Source of the DNA: Sparassis latifolia
Lineage: Eukaryota; Basidiomycota; Agaricomycetes; Polyporales; Sparassidaceae
Reading direction: 5' to 3'
NCBI GenBank assembly: GCA_018466975.1
Contig: CM031560.1
Location: 186,001 to 250,000 of the forward strand
DNA length: 64,000 bases
Below, piece by piece: positions 34,337 through 46,000 of this stretch (positions are counted from its first letter, which is position 1; each line of letters begins with the position of its first letter). The position numbers and the translations under genes were made by a program. Under the pieces are notes generated by a model that was not told the DNA's origin, searched no databases, and was given only the letters and a program-made list of their open reading frames with translations.

Positions 34337-34582
34337 CGTGCTACGTGCGCTACGACCAATCGGAGCGACGCCTGACCCCATCATGAGTAGGTTCAACATC
34401 ACATCGAGACCTGCCAATTCGGGCAAGTATGAACAATGATTTCCGGTCAGGCCGTGAATGAGCTCGGCTGGTGTCGCGGCCGGCTCGTGCGATCGTCAGG
34501 ACGTTCGAGCAAAGAAAAAGAAATATGTTAAAACATACGACCAGTGGAAGCTCATTGCCATGTGCGCGACATCGACTTTTCA

Positions 34583-34855
34583 ATGATGTTCCTCACTCCA
34601 CTTCTCGCACTGCTGCTAGCAGTACCCATGCTGGCGCAGGACATCATCCTCGATGCTGGCCATAATGTTGCAACCCTGACAGGGACATGGGCGTCGGGGT
34701 CGGGAAATGTGGTAACGGGTCCGGTACGTCCCTTCACTTTCGCCTGTCACTAGAATTGGGGCCAACCTATGCTCAGGCACCCTCAGCAATTCGCCAACCC
34801 AGCAAATTAAACTTTCAACTACCCTTCAACAACGGGCGTCTCGTACTCATTGTGA
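34583..34855 (+). pseudogene. ROT1: ROT1 fragment (ER protein of cell-wall synthesis)
   Basis: MMFLTPLLALLLAVPMLAQ is a signal peptide. It is followed by ATLTGTWASGSGNVVTGP, an intron (GTACGT to CCCTCAG) and FANPAN, an in-frame TAA, then TFNYPSTTGVSYS. These are the start of fungal Rot1, an ER protein for beta-1,6-glucan synthesis and glycoprotein folding. The sequence loses similarity after that. A coding-like island at 34917-34998 (DDRFYAYEKFKDVLDVLYEL) may be from yet another gene. It is truncated and stopped. Confidence 0.72.
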
Positions 34856-35216
34856 GTCTGCTCATCAGGGTCTATTTGTGCGCTGCTAATGAGCCCCGGT
34901 CATCAAGCACGGACGACAGATTCTACGCATACGAGAAGTTCAAGGACGTGTTGGACGTGCTCTACGAGCTTCCCGAGCTGTCATCATTGAAGCTTTAGGT
35001 GTACTATCAATGCTATCTCCGGGTCTGATTGAACTACGATGGTGATTGTGCAATTCTACATCTAAGGCTATGAACCTGCCATAATGACGTACACTTGCTG
35101 AGTTACATGAGACATGTATTCGGTGTTTTTTCTGGAGCAAACAAGGTTGCTCAAATAATTCATGTCTTGCTATCGACTTGCATTGACAGATCACACCACC
35201 CAAGAACTGCGCATGT

Positions 35217-35850
35217 TCACATGTCTATGAAATGTGTTATGTGGATTCTTTCTACTACAAAATGTATGCAAAAGTCCTCTAAGGTATCGGAGCAAGATGA
35301 ACTCATATCTGTTTGAGAATGTGAAGAGCGAGCTCGTGAACGCAGGGCTGAACAAGTGGGCGAAGCACTGGGCGCGGCTGTCAGCGAGCGTGAGCGCATT
35401 AAGGGTGTACAGGCTTTACCGTCGCGAACTGTGCGAGGCCATTAGTGGCCCCGAGTGAGTCAGGATCAGGAACGGCATCCTTCACTAGGATCATGCTGAT
35501 ACTGCGAACATGGTGAGACAAGACTTTAAGGTGTGTCATGCCCATGGACGGTCAGCAACACTCACAAGAATGCCAAGCTCACGACCTTCGTGAGGGACAG
35601 CAGGCAGGCGATGCCCATCCAGATGAACACATGCGATGCGGGGAGGATGTGGCCAGTCACTTCGTTGATGCCGCCGTGAGTGAGGAGGTTGAGGCCAGGG
35701 AGAGGAGCATGTAACAGTATGGCCAGAGTGTCATGCAGAATTGTACATCTTCGCGTGCTTGATGTTGTGCAGCAGGTACGGCATGGAGAACAACTGGAGC
35801 AGCACGGAGATCATGCCTGACATTGTGAGTGAGTACCCGATTTCGGACGT
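35217..35850 (-). pseudogene. MFS transporter fragment
   Basis: On the minus strand, in two or more frames: ISVLLQLFSMPYLL, HAKMYN, WPYCYMLL, LNLLTHGGINEVTGHILPA, WMGIACLLSLTKVVSLAFL and FAHLFSPAFTSSLFTFSN. The order of hydrophobic segments fits the C-terminal transmembrane helices of a fungal drug:H+ antiporter type major facilitator. Frameshifts and at least one stop separate the pieces, and the N-terminal half is absent. Confidence 0.68.
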
Positions 35851-36275
35851 TCATGAAGTGGAGTAGTGCAACTTTAGTGGAGGAACCACAGCAATGCTAC
35901 GAAACATACTGTGAAAGTGAGACCACCACGCTGGATGGGGTAGTAACTTACTAACAGAAGAGTACTGTACTGGTTCAATATCAGCCGTGATGTGTATAAG
36001 TGGTACATTGTTGTTTTGTTCGATGTAACTGAATGTCATTGTGCATTTTGGTGTGTTCCCGATCATCCGATCAAAGATCGTAACAAAGACCAATTCTGAG
36101 AATGACCTCGACAGGTTTGTACTCCTTGCAGACTTGGTCACTGAGCCAGGCAATTGAAAGTATTACAGCGAGAACCTTGTGATATGTGCGGGTTGGTGTA
36201 TGTGTCTCTTAAATTTGCACAGTGTAACCATATTCTCTTTGTTTGCTTGGACCAATCTCTGCGCAGCCTTTAATG

Positions 36276-36490
36276 CATCAGGAAAACCCAACTTTTACTT
36301 AAAGGTGTCCTTATATGACTTAAATACACTTATGGGCCTTAAATAAGGTAAAAAAGGACAAAAAGTCCATAAGTCATATTTCCTTAGAGACTTAAAAGTC
36401 GACTTTTGGAAACTTATGAGTCTTAAATACGGCAAAAAAGGACAAAAAGTCGGAATAAGTCCCATAAGTAAAAGTTGGGTTTTCCTGATG
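36276..36490. mobile_element. MITE copy 1, 215 bp
   Basis: Begins CATCAGGAAAACCCAACTTT and ends with the exact inverse. The interior is made of TTAAATA and AAAGGACAAAAAGTC words repeated on both sides. A second copy is at 40353-40564. No target duplication is clear; GC occurs on both sides if the first base is left out. Confidence 0.85.
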
Positions 36491-36593
36491 CGGATCTAGA
36501 TGTTAGATTTATTCAATACGCCACCACATGTCTCCGCGGGTGCAACAGAGCACAAGCAACAAAGGGGTGGAGTTTGTAGACCTACTTTCCGGA

Positions 36594-36600
36594 TATAAAG
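36594..36600 (+). promoter_or_regulatory. TATA box of the alpha-kinase gene
   Basis: TATAAAG, 82 bp before the ATG at 36682 and 104 bp after MITE copy 1. Confidence 0.5.
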
Positions 36601-36681
36601 ACCGTGCCCCACAATTTCTCCTGTACTGCCTTTCTCCCATCTTCATTACACTTGCCACCATTTACTGAACTTTCTACATCA

Positions 36682-39079
36682 ATGGCCGACAATGCTGCAA
36701 GCCCGACAATCTGCTTTGACCTCGATAAATCTAGTGAAGGTTGCCTAGGCACCTTTCCTAACAAAACAGTGGCTGGTCATTGCGAGAAGTGCAAAATTCT
36801 CTCTGGAGAAGAGCCAGGCAGTGGGCGGTACAAAGAGATTGAGGTACGTTTCTTCACATGCTTGAGATACAGTTGACTGAACCATGATTTGTAGGGGTGG
36901 CTGCAATGCTTGGACTGCGGGGTAACTGCCAGGCGGATGGTGGCCAAATGCTGCAGGCGCTGTCAGCAAATATGTATGTGCTCTGCGCTTCTAGTGTACA
37001 AATCTTACCATTAACATTCAACTTTCAGATGATGAGTCACGTGGTCTTGTAGACCAGGCTCTCATCGCTGCAGAAACACGAAGAAAGGACTCACTACAAC
37101 ACCGTGTTCGGGTGCCACTGAAGCCACCTGTGTTGGCGATGCCACTTTACCAGCCACAGGTGAGCGAGAACCCACTGGCACGTGCATCCACATCAGCACA
37201 ACTGCCACTAACTACCAGCTCGGTCAACATGGCAAGGCAAATTGCATCTGGGATAACGAGCAGTGGCATTGGACATGGTCACATGTTCATGGTCTATATG
37301 GAGGCGAGGGTCAATGGGAAAGTTGACCAGTTTCTGGCATCCAATACTTTCCAGTATCATGAGAGTACCTCCATGGATGGTATGTGGAAATGTCTCTTCT
37401 AACGGCCTTCAACTCAAACCATTTTCCAGAGATCATTGACGACAATCTGCGCAGCTGGAACACTAAGTGGGAGAAAAGGCATTAAAAGGCTCTGACAATG
37501 TGCATCTTGAAGTTTGTAGCACTGTTGTTCTTTTGTACTGAATGACCTCTAGTGAGGATGCAGATCTGCGGTTTCACTCAGGCCTGAATGTATTGGCAGG
37601 GACCCAACACCTTAAGATTGGAGAGTTCTATGATATGCATCTCAAGACTGGCTGTCCTGAGGCATACTTCAAGACACCGAAAAATGTCCCAGCATTCAAG
37701 AGTACGAAGCACCTTGTGGTAGCACTGGAATTATTCATTGATATGGAATCAGTATGTCATCCTCTCAACTGGTGCATGTGCCAGCAAGCTCATTCAATTT
37801 TCCCAAGTACAATGAGCGTGTAAAAGGTGTCAATACGATTCTTCGGGTTTCGAAAGGTGGTAGTGCGCAAAAGAGACCTGCCACCTCTGTAATGTCTGCA
37901 GAGGTAATGAAACATGCTCGAGGTATGCCTATCATACTCTATACATCGGTCCATTGTTCTTACTAATTCCATCCAGGTGGCACAGTACTTGGGCCACTTC
38001 AGTCGACATACCAACATCGAAGCACGTTCAAGTTTGTACAGGAGAAGACAACTGACATCGAGTTGATCATGCTCAAATGGAAGGTTGTCGCTGTGACAGG
38101 GGACCTTGATATAAGCTGGCCAGAGTGGCCTGGTGCCCCAGTATGTGCTGCAATGATTGGTGATGGCGTATTCCAGGCAGGAGCAAAAAAAAAAGTCTAC
38201 AAGGTCAATTCACACATAGAACCAGTGGCTAGTTCACTCATCCTCTCTTCTTGGTTACAGCTTGATTTCAAAGATGCAAAGAGCGCTTCACATGTTGCCA
38301 AATGCTTCTATGTGATTGGCCCGGGTGAACAAGGCCGACAGGTCACTCCGAAGGACAATTGCGACAATGTACATGCAGAGTTGTCAAGATTGAAGCTTGG
38401 GCAATGGTTTCTTGGCAAGTTCTATGACTACGCACATGAACAAGGGGCCAAAGTCGCAGAAGGTAATTCTGGTTTGAAACAACAAAACTACCTCTGTCCT
38501 CTAACCTCAAACACGATCTGCAGATTTTGAATTTGCCAACACCGATGTCGCGAGGGAGATCATCCAAGATGAACCCTCTCCAGCCTCTGGATTTTCTGCA
38601 GCTGATCTTGGCGACAATGGTGGAGTATACTGGCTAATTGAAGAGCGTCGCACTTCTACCATCACACGCTACAGCAGAACGTTGAATCATCGCAAAGCCA
38701 TAGGGAAATCACGGCTCACAATTAATGCATTTGCTCATTTTGTGCATGACTACAGCGAGGGGAAGGTGGTCATAGCTGACATACAATGTGCATTGTGAAG
38801 TCTCGTATGATGCACAAATCTCTAACTCGCAGCGGTTCTCTCCTGTCAGCCTCACCGGGTACTCTCTCCAATGGTCGTATGGGAAACATTCTCTTTGATA
38901 TTATGACTCATATGTCTGAGCAGTGAGTGGTCAACTATTGTTACTCATGCTAACACTCATTGCCGATGCCCTTACACTACAGGTCTAGCGGTGTTGGAGA
39001 TTGTGGCCGCACGGGGATCAATGCTTTCCGCACTCAACATATTTATCAAGATATTTGCTTTGCTCTGCATCTCAGCTGA
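36682..39079 (+). CDS. alpha-kinase with N-terminal cysteine cluster, probably damaged
   Basis: Atypical alpha-type (MHCK/eEF2K-like) protein kinase. Exon 1 (36682-36843) and exon 2 (36895-36973) give CEKC, CLDCG and CCRRC, likely a zinc-binding head. Exon 3 begins at 37029. The kinase domain starts near 38080: VFQAGAKKKVYK, SASHVAKCFYVIG (ATP-binding Lys), LSRLKLGQWFLGKF, VYWLIEERR, INAFAHFVHDYSEGKVVIADIQ, then, after an intron, SPGTLSNGRMGNILFDIMTH and GVGDCGRTGINAF. These are the AFxHF, ADIQ and GxxGxxxI motifs of alpha-kinases. An in-frame TAA at 37483-37485 (after KWEKRH) falls in the middle part unless an unusual splice skips it. It lies inside the 16.5-kb transposon. It could be active from an internal start or be a pseudogene. 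Confidence 0.75.
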
Positions 39080-39227
39080 GAGCTGTTTACTGAGGCTCTG
39101 GTTCAGAGTGACGACTCCTCCAGTGAGGACGAAAATGAAGTGGGTAGTAATGATTCTTGAGTAATTCCAGATACATTGGTGGTCACATTTTCGGAGTTTA
39201 CAGAATCAACAGAATAGAATATCTCAG

Positions 39228-39534
39228 TATATATGAAATTGACCGTCAGCTCCACTTGGTGCCGCCAAGTACTTCACCCCGCTCCTCCTCGCATGGTGCA
39301 TGTTGTCTGGGAAGGGGAAGAATGCGTCGTTGGAGCATGTTATGCCATCGAGCTGCTTACCGTAACTCGCATGCTCCTCTGTGCTGAGCAGCTGCAGTAA
39401 CCCTCGAAGAGGCTCTCCCACTGCACCTTCTCTGCATGCTTGACGCCCTTCTTGAAGGGAAGGGCAAGCACGCATGGGTGGTGGCCCAGCCAGAGATCGG
39501 CCTTCATGCCTGCGAGACATGCGCAGTAGATCAC
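39228..39534 (-). pseudogene. AICAR transformylase/IMP cyclohydrolase (ADE16/17-type) fragment
   Basis: Two minus-strand frames: first [20 protein letters not shown] and VKHAEK, then, after a frameshift, [19 protein letters not shown] and RRSGVKYLAAPSGA. These are the C-terminal blocks of the bifunctional purine enzyme that performs the last two steps to IMP. Missing the N-terminal 450 or so residues. The frameshift makes it a dead fragment carried inside the large transposon. Confidence 0.78.
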
Positions 39535-39843
39535 GACTGCTGGTTTTCAACTTTATATGGCATGAAGTAGCGCAACCGTAACACCATGTTGTCTGGCACG
39601 TCCAGGTGTGTTAGCACCGCTGCAATGCCGATATTATCCAATCAGTGCTGAAATAGGACAGATGTGTCGCCATTTCGAGACAGCACTAGATCGACGAGGT
39701 TGGGTGTTCTTTCTAGCACAAACAGTATATCGGAAAAAAGGCCCGGGGACTCGTAACTCGCGAGTTGCAGCTGTGTGAGGGAATGCATGTTGTTCGCTGG
39801 TAACTGGGGCAGAAGTTTTCAGAGTGGCTTTAATGGGTCCAGT

Positions 39844-39910
39844 CACCTGACCCTTATGCATGAAGTCTGAGCACCTGATCCTTACGCATGAAGTCTGAGC
39901 ACCTGACCAC
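39844..39910 (+). repeat. 27-bp tandem repeat, about 2.5 units
   Basis: The unit CACCTGAYCCTTAYGCATGA followed by AGTCTGAG recurs at about 39844 and 39871, then partly again to 39910. Non-coding. Confidence 0.7.
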
Positions 39911-40004
39911 AATGCGCTCAAGCACCAGTGGCGCGGGCATGGAAGCCGCTTCACTTCACACCGCCAGCTGCTTCTGTACTCAAGAACTTTTTCCATCTAT
40001 TTCA

Positions 40005-41907
40005 ATGCCGGAGAACCCCCTCCACAAAGACAAACTTATACAAAGCAATAATACAAGTGGAAAGAATGGTGTGGATAACGAAAACTGTAAGCCATCTGTG
40101 TATTTCTGACTTTAGCATACTCACAGTCTATTTGCCTCATTTATAGGGCCAGAGGAGCATATTCTTAAGGATGTGCTTCTCGAATTTGTTAGTGAACAGC
40201 TGACAATCAAAGACCGTCTCTCACGACTTAAGGAGCAGTATGGCCTGTCTATCGGGTGTGTGGCCTTTTTGTTCCTTACAGGCATGCCAGTCTGAATAAG
40301 GTGCATGTTCATCACACTATTCATAACAGTAAAACAATGCTCTGTCCAGAACATCAGGAAAACCCCACTTTTCCTTAAAAGGACACTTAAATAACTTAAA
40401 TGGACTTATGGTCCTTATTTAAGGATATAAGGACAAAAAGGGCCTAAGGCATATTCCCTGAGTGTCTGAAATTTGACTTATTTGAACACTTATAGTCTTA
40501 AATAAGGGTTCTCAGACCCAAAAGTCTAAATAAGTCCATAAGAGAAAGTTGGGTTTTCCTGATGAAGAAATACAACATACCGTCTGTCTGATGCAGTGCA
40601 CTTGCACAAGAAGTTGCCGATCAGTTGGTATTGAGCAAGATGAGTGACCTAAATGATCACGCTGATCAGTGGGGTGTGGGGAGAACAAAGACTGCTCTCG
40701 CAAAAGATCTAACTCCGCTAAAGAGGAAAGTACATTCCAAATTCCTGAAGTACCAGTTACTGATAATCTAACAGACAAACCATACGAGATGTAATGCACC
40801 TGAATGAACCCGAGGCAATGGATGCCAGATATCCCGGTAAGAAGAAAATTCCCCATGGCAAACTTACCGCAATAGGGCCATTTCATGAGATCAACTGCAA
40901 TGGCCATGAGAAGCTCGGGTCTCTTGCACTCAAGATGGGAGCAGTGGGCCTACCCATCTACGGAATGAGAGACAAGTGGAGTGGCGCAATGCTCCATCTT
41001 GTCGTTGTGCCAAACGATCGACTGGCAACAACTATTGGCCATGTTTACTTAGATTTCATGGAGACGTTCAGAGGTGGGTTAATCATGTGGTCCATCTGCA
41101 GATCTGCCTGAATTATTGTGCAGCAATTCCTGTGCAGATAACGGTTGATAAGGGGACAAAGACTGGTGAGATGTATGCCTTTCAGAGTGGCCTAAGGTGA
41201 GTTGCATTGGCCATACAGATGTCCTGGCTCTATACTGATTTCTCGGCCATAACAGAGAGATGTACGCCCCAGATTTGGATGTCAATCATACTCCCTGTTT
41301 TGTTGCTCTAACGAGCATGCACAACATCCCAATTGAAGGTGCTTGGCATTGGTTCTGGGATCAGAAAGGTACAACACTGTATTATCATATTACGCAAGGC
41401 AAGATTCGTGGAATATTCAACCCCAACGACAAGGTCCATGTGTACATTATTTTATTTCATCTCTCTCTCGGGTTGCAAGATCTGATCTCTTTAAAACGTT
41501 CTAGGAGTCTATTTAACTGGATCTGGCCACCGATCATTCAGCGTGAACTGGATGAGTTCCGGGATTCATGGAACAAGCATCAAGTCCAAAACCAGCGGGA
41601 CAAACTCATGCCTTCAGGCTGCACTCCGAACAATGCTTTCTTGATCCCGGAGACATACGGCGGCAAGAGACTTGCAATGACAGTTCCCGGTGACACCATG
41701 CAAGCACTTCGGGACAGTATTCCTGTCACGCACGAGGAAGCATTCCGGTGGGTGGAGGACAAGTTCATGACAGCTGCTAATGCCGTCCATGTTGCTCTCG
41801 GAGCTCCGCCCATTGATTTGGGGACAGTCTGGCTCGTGTTTGAGAAGATGTTGCCTCTCCTGTACCACTACCAGTGGATGCACAATGAACAGAAGTCGAT
41901 GCCCTAG
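40005..41907 (+). pseudogene. rve integrase-core gene, disrupted by a MITE
   Basis: Agaricomycete integrase-core-domain protein, transposon-derived. Exons give EEHILKDVLLEFVSEQLTIK and LKEQYGLSIG, then KTMLCPE directly before the MITE at 40353, resuming after it with KKYNIPSV, a stop, and ALAQEVADQLVLSKM. The core follows: HLNEPEAMDARYPGKKK, EINCNGHEKL (first catalytic Asp replaced by Asn), PNDRLATTIGHVYLDFM, QITVDKGTKTGEMYAF (Asp), FVALTSMHNIPIEGAW (Glu), FNWIWPPIIQRELDEF and NNAFLIPETYGGKR. The match to rve-type DDE folds is by motif order. It is broken by the MITE, by a TGA and by loss of the first Asp. Confidence 0.75.
40353..40564. mobile_element. MITE copy 2, 212 bp, inside the integrase coding exon
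   Basis: Same ends as copy 1 (CATCAGGAAAACCC at the left, GGGTTTTCCTGATG at the right). It interrupts an exon of the integrase gene between the codons for CPE and KKY, both of which are conserved neighbours in the family. Confidence 0.85.
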
Positions 41908-42169
41908 TTTGTATTGCTTGTCATTTCACACCTCAAACAGTGTAAGAAACAGCCATTTTTATTGTTAGTCAACTCCTAAGTCCTGAAATACTACCATGCA
42001 ATGTGGAAGTCTGCCACAACATGCTATAATTCAACTCAACCCATCCACACTCGCATGCATGGCCCCACACAAAGAGTAGCGTGAAGGGGTCACTGGACGC
42101 AGCATGCACGATGATGCACTTGTCGGCATGCAATGCGGGCCCGAGCTGCCACCATGCATGTTGGCGAGA

Positions 42170-42716
42170 AGGGCCTGACTGGTACAGATATTGCTTGTTG
42201 CCTTCTCCTGTCAGATGTGCTGTTCCCGAGCTAATGAGAACGTTAACATTACACCCTATATCAACACCAAAAAATCTCACTTTGCAATGCCAACCAGTAC
42301 GCGGGCTTCCCATACACATCTCGGCCCCTACCAATAAGTCTTCCAGGCACCTTGCACTTCAGTTTATCCGTGCACATGAAGAACGCTCCGTGGGGACCAC
42401 CATAGCCAGCTGGGACACCGAAGCCGGCAAAGTTATCAAGGACAATGTCAGCACCCCATTCGCCCAGCGGTTTGACCACTGTCAGAGCTAGGAGGTCCAT
42501 CGCAGCCACAACTAATGCACCCGAGCCACGAATAGCTTGGACCAGGTTACCGTAATCCTTGATGCCGCCATTAATGTTTGGGTATTGCACCAGTACACCA
42601 CAAAGGTCCGAAAGGAGAGTTTCATCCTTGGTAATCGAAAATATGTCTCCTACACCGCAAAACCAAGCTGATGTTGGCGCGACAGGCGGTCTAAATGCTG
42701 AAGTCAGATTGTTCAA
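42170..42716 (-). pseudogene. GCV2: glycine decarboxylase P-protein (GCV2) fragment
   Basis: Minus strand: CGVLVQYPNINGGIKDYGNL, GALVVAAMDLLALTVVKP, GEWGADIVLDN, GVPAGYGGPHGAFFM and GRLIGRGRDVYGKPAYWLAL, continuing in a shifted frame with REQHI, a TGA at 42211-42213, then KATSNICTSQALLANM. These belong to the N-terminal half of the mitochondrial P-protein (pyridoxal-phosphate enzyme of the glycine cleavage system). The TGA stands where the family has Arg (CGA). No intron is seen in this stretch. A dead fragment inside the large transposon. Confidence 0.82.
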
Positions 42717-43006
42717 TTGAGGTGGTTGGGTAGCTCAATAAGATATTCAGAGGCTCGAGGCTGCTTTGATGTTGCACAAAAGTGTTGTACTGAGATTTTG
42801 AGTCAAGATTGGGTTACCCTGAGCCGTGACCCTTGTCTGACCTCGGCGCTAATGTCATTGCGCTGTTCGGCTCTTATGTTGATAAACTCTTGCCTCTCAA
42901 ATCTCCAGCAGGCTTAACAGCACAGTCGGCATGATCATTTTGCTCAATAAATCTATGTTCTGTCTTAACATGTCAATCCTATATTATGCCCAATGTCCTT
43001 CAGTAA

Positions 43007-46000
43007 TTATGACTGTTCCCAGGTCGCTGAGCGGCTATCATCATTAGGCAACTTGCCTCTTTGCCTCTTCCTTGGTCTGCGCTCAATATCCATGTCAGTG
43101 TCAGATGTCTCGCTCTCATCCACATCCTCTGGTTCCACCTCCATGTCAGTTGTCAGACTGGGTCCCACATTTTGGACTTGTACTGATTGTGCTGTCTTCA
43201 CTGCCTTGTTTCTTGCTCGTGTTGCAGCTGCTTTTGCCCTGGTTTTGGATCATTTCTTGTCTCTGTCCACCCGGAGAACTGTTGCCAGCTCAGCATGCCA
43301 TTTCACATGGTCATCAACAAGTGCCTGTGGAGCAGTCAATGTCTGGGGGAGGCAGCGCCGCAGGAGATGACTATTGTGTAGTACATGGGTATTGATGACG
43401 AAGTGATTGTCATCATTGTGAAATATTGTGCGTGCAACTCGTCCAGTGAGCTCTCTTTCCTGAAGGATGGGACGTGATGCAGTTATTTGACAGGCACATG
43501 TACAACAATCATGTTGCACATTCAGTATAAACTGAATGGCCTACGCTGTTCTATTAGAGTGACTCCCTTGATACAACTGCATATAACTCACTTTGGATGG
43601 AACAACATGATATGTTTTATGAGTAGGTGAAGGTTGCCGCAAAATTGGCATATTTAGAGTGGAATGCAGTGAGTTACCTACAAGGAAGGTATCCAATATG
43701 ACCATGGAAGATGCTAATGCATCTGAGACAGCATTGACAGTTAGAATCTCTGCTATACGTCCAATTATATTTGCTTGATTTTCCTGATATAAAGCAGTTA
43801 GTTAGGTATATTGAGCTAGACTGACTGAACAATGTACTTCTGATATTATAACCACCCATGCACCAACCTTACAAACATCCCCAAATTGAGCAACAACATG
43901 TATGGCATCACTCCATATGGAATCTGAGGTTAGGCCTAGTTCTGCATAGTTGTCTGCCATAAAAGCAAGAGTTTCTGAGATATGACAAGTCTTGCGCTTT
44001 TGCTGTGGATATAGTTTGACCAATCCTGCAATAAAGGGCTTGTTGGGTGTCCAACCCAAATGATGCTGGATGATTGTTTGTCGTTTGAGCAATGATCGTA
44101 CATCCTTGCCAGCTTGAACATGTAGATGATCTTGCAGCTAATATCTGCCACTGAGAATATGCTTAACACGATCTATATCAGCCAGTTTGTAAGCAATATC
44201 ATGACTTGGGGCCTGGTGATTGCTCAAGACTGAGCACATGCGGAAGATCACATTGAAACATTCAAACATTTCTGTTGAAAATTGCACCACAGGGCCAAAT
44301 CGCCATATGTCGGCCAGAATGTGTTTTAGAACATGAAGCTTGCCTTTCACAAGGATTCGGGCAGGATCAAGATCATCAAATGCATCCAATGCATTATCAA
44401 TTAAGATTTTTAGATCATCCTATAAAATGTAGAATATTTAGTATTGAATAATATGATCAAACAGATAATATTCACCAGATATTGTGCCATATTATCGATC
44501 TCTGGTATCCATAATACTGCACCAAGCTCACCCATTGCCTTCATAACCTTGAATTGTGAAGGAGATGCAATATCATGCACATGAAATGTTGCAGTCTGCA
44601 TAATTGTCTTGAAGTGCTTGCCAATAAGACCATTGCGATACTGTATGATATAAGAGGTGCGTATTGGTGGAATATTGAGTCCTTGAATATCTGTTGCCTG
44701 AAGTCAGAGTGTAAACAGATCCTGATTGGCTTCTGTCCATGATGTGTGAAGAGAATGCCAATAATACTTCACAAGGCCCAGTAATATGGTGTGAAGAAGC
44801 TCTACTGGAGTATCCTGGGTCGGATCAAGAGCTAAAATATATGTTAGTCTAATTACTAAACAGCTAACTTTGTGAAACTTACTTGAAATTGTTAGAAGAA
44901 TATTAAATGGTTGAGCAGTCTCTGTTTTGAGCCATTTCGCAAGCTGATCAGCAATTGATTCAGATGAACGACCTGGTTCTGATGCTTTAATCTCGCGGGC
45001 CTTTTGAATAAGTTGTTCAATCCAATGTTGTGCAATCTTGTCTTTCACCCCTGATGCAGTTTGATGATCTGCAACCTTCTGTGCAACTCCAAAGGCGGCA
45101 AGTCTAAGTTGCTCAAGTATTGCTTCTTTGGTCTGTGTTGCATTTCGCAGTTCACCAGGCTACAAAGTTAAAACATTAGCCACATATATATCTCATTCAA
45201 ATGATGCTTACTTCATGTAATGCATGATACCCTTCATCTGATTCTTGAACCTCATATGGACCTCCTACCTTACATCGTCGGCATTTGCAGTTAGCATTCA
45301 TACCAATATGCGATGCTTCTTCGGCCTGCTGAGGATTATCTGCAGGCAAATCAGGCACAATTAACCTGACTTGTGTATGGTGATTGGTTGCAGCATTAAA
45401 ACATCGAATTGGCTTTTTGTGTGTTTCTCTATAAGGTGACATATTAGTGCAGCACGAGCACCATTCCCCGACTCCATTGGAGGCTGACGTGCAGTCACAC
45501 TTTCACATGAGGGGTTGTGATTAATACGCAGTAAGTAGAAGTACATAAAGTAGTAGCTACGGAAATGTGTGTGTTTCAAGGGAATGCCATTCATAGCTAC
45601 ACCAATAAAGCATCATCATCACTAGGTAATGAAGTTAGTGGAATAGGTATAGTGTCGTAGTGGCAAGTATCTATTTGAACAAGTGAACATCCATAGATGC
45701 ACCTATTTTCCAGCTACACTGGTCAGAAACAGTCGCAAAAAATGAGAAAACTAAGTCTTCAAGAGAGCAGGTCCACATAGATTCCACATGGTTTAGTGGT
45801 GGATCATTAGATTAGCAATAATACGAGAAGAGGAATACATGCACATGCAAAACAGAATGATGTGCAAGGGCATAATGTTCGCAAGCGTAAATAGACCTGC
45901 GCTCGAACAGTGTCGACAGGTCCAGTGCAACAGTGACGTTCGCGACCGGAACCCTAGACGGAGTCAAGACTCAAAATTGTAAGTGTTATTACTCAACTTA

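Noticed and set aside
43072..43395. plus-strand frames rich in Cys and Leu
   Set aside because: Antisense to the basic C-terminus of the transposase-like protein.
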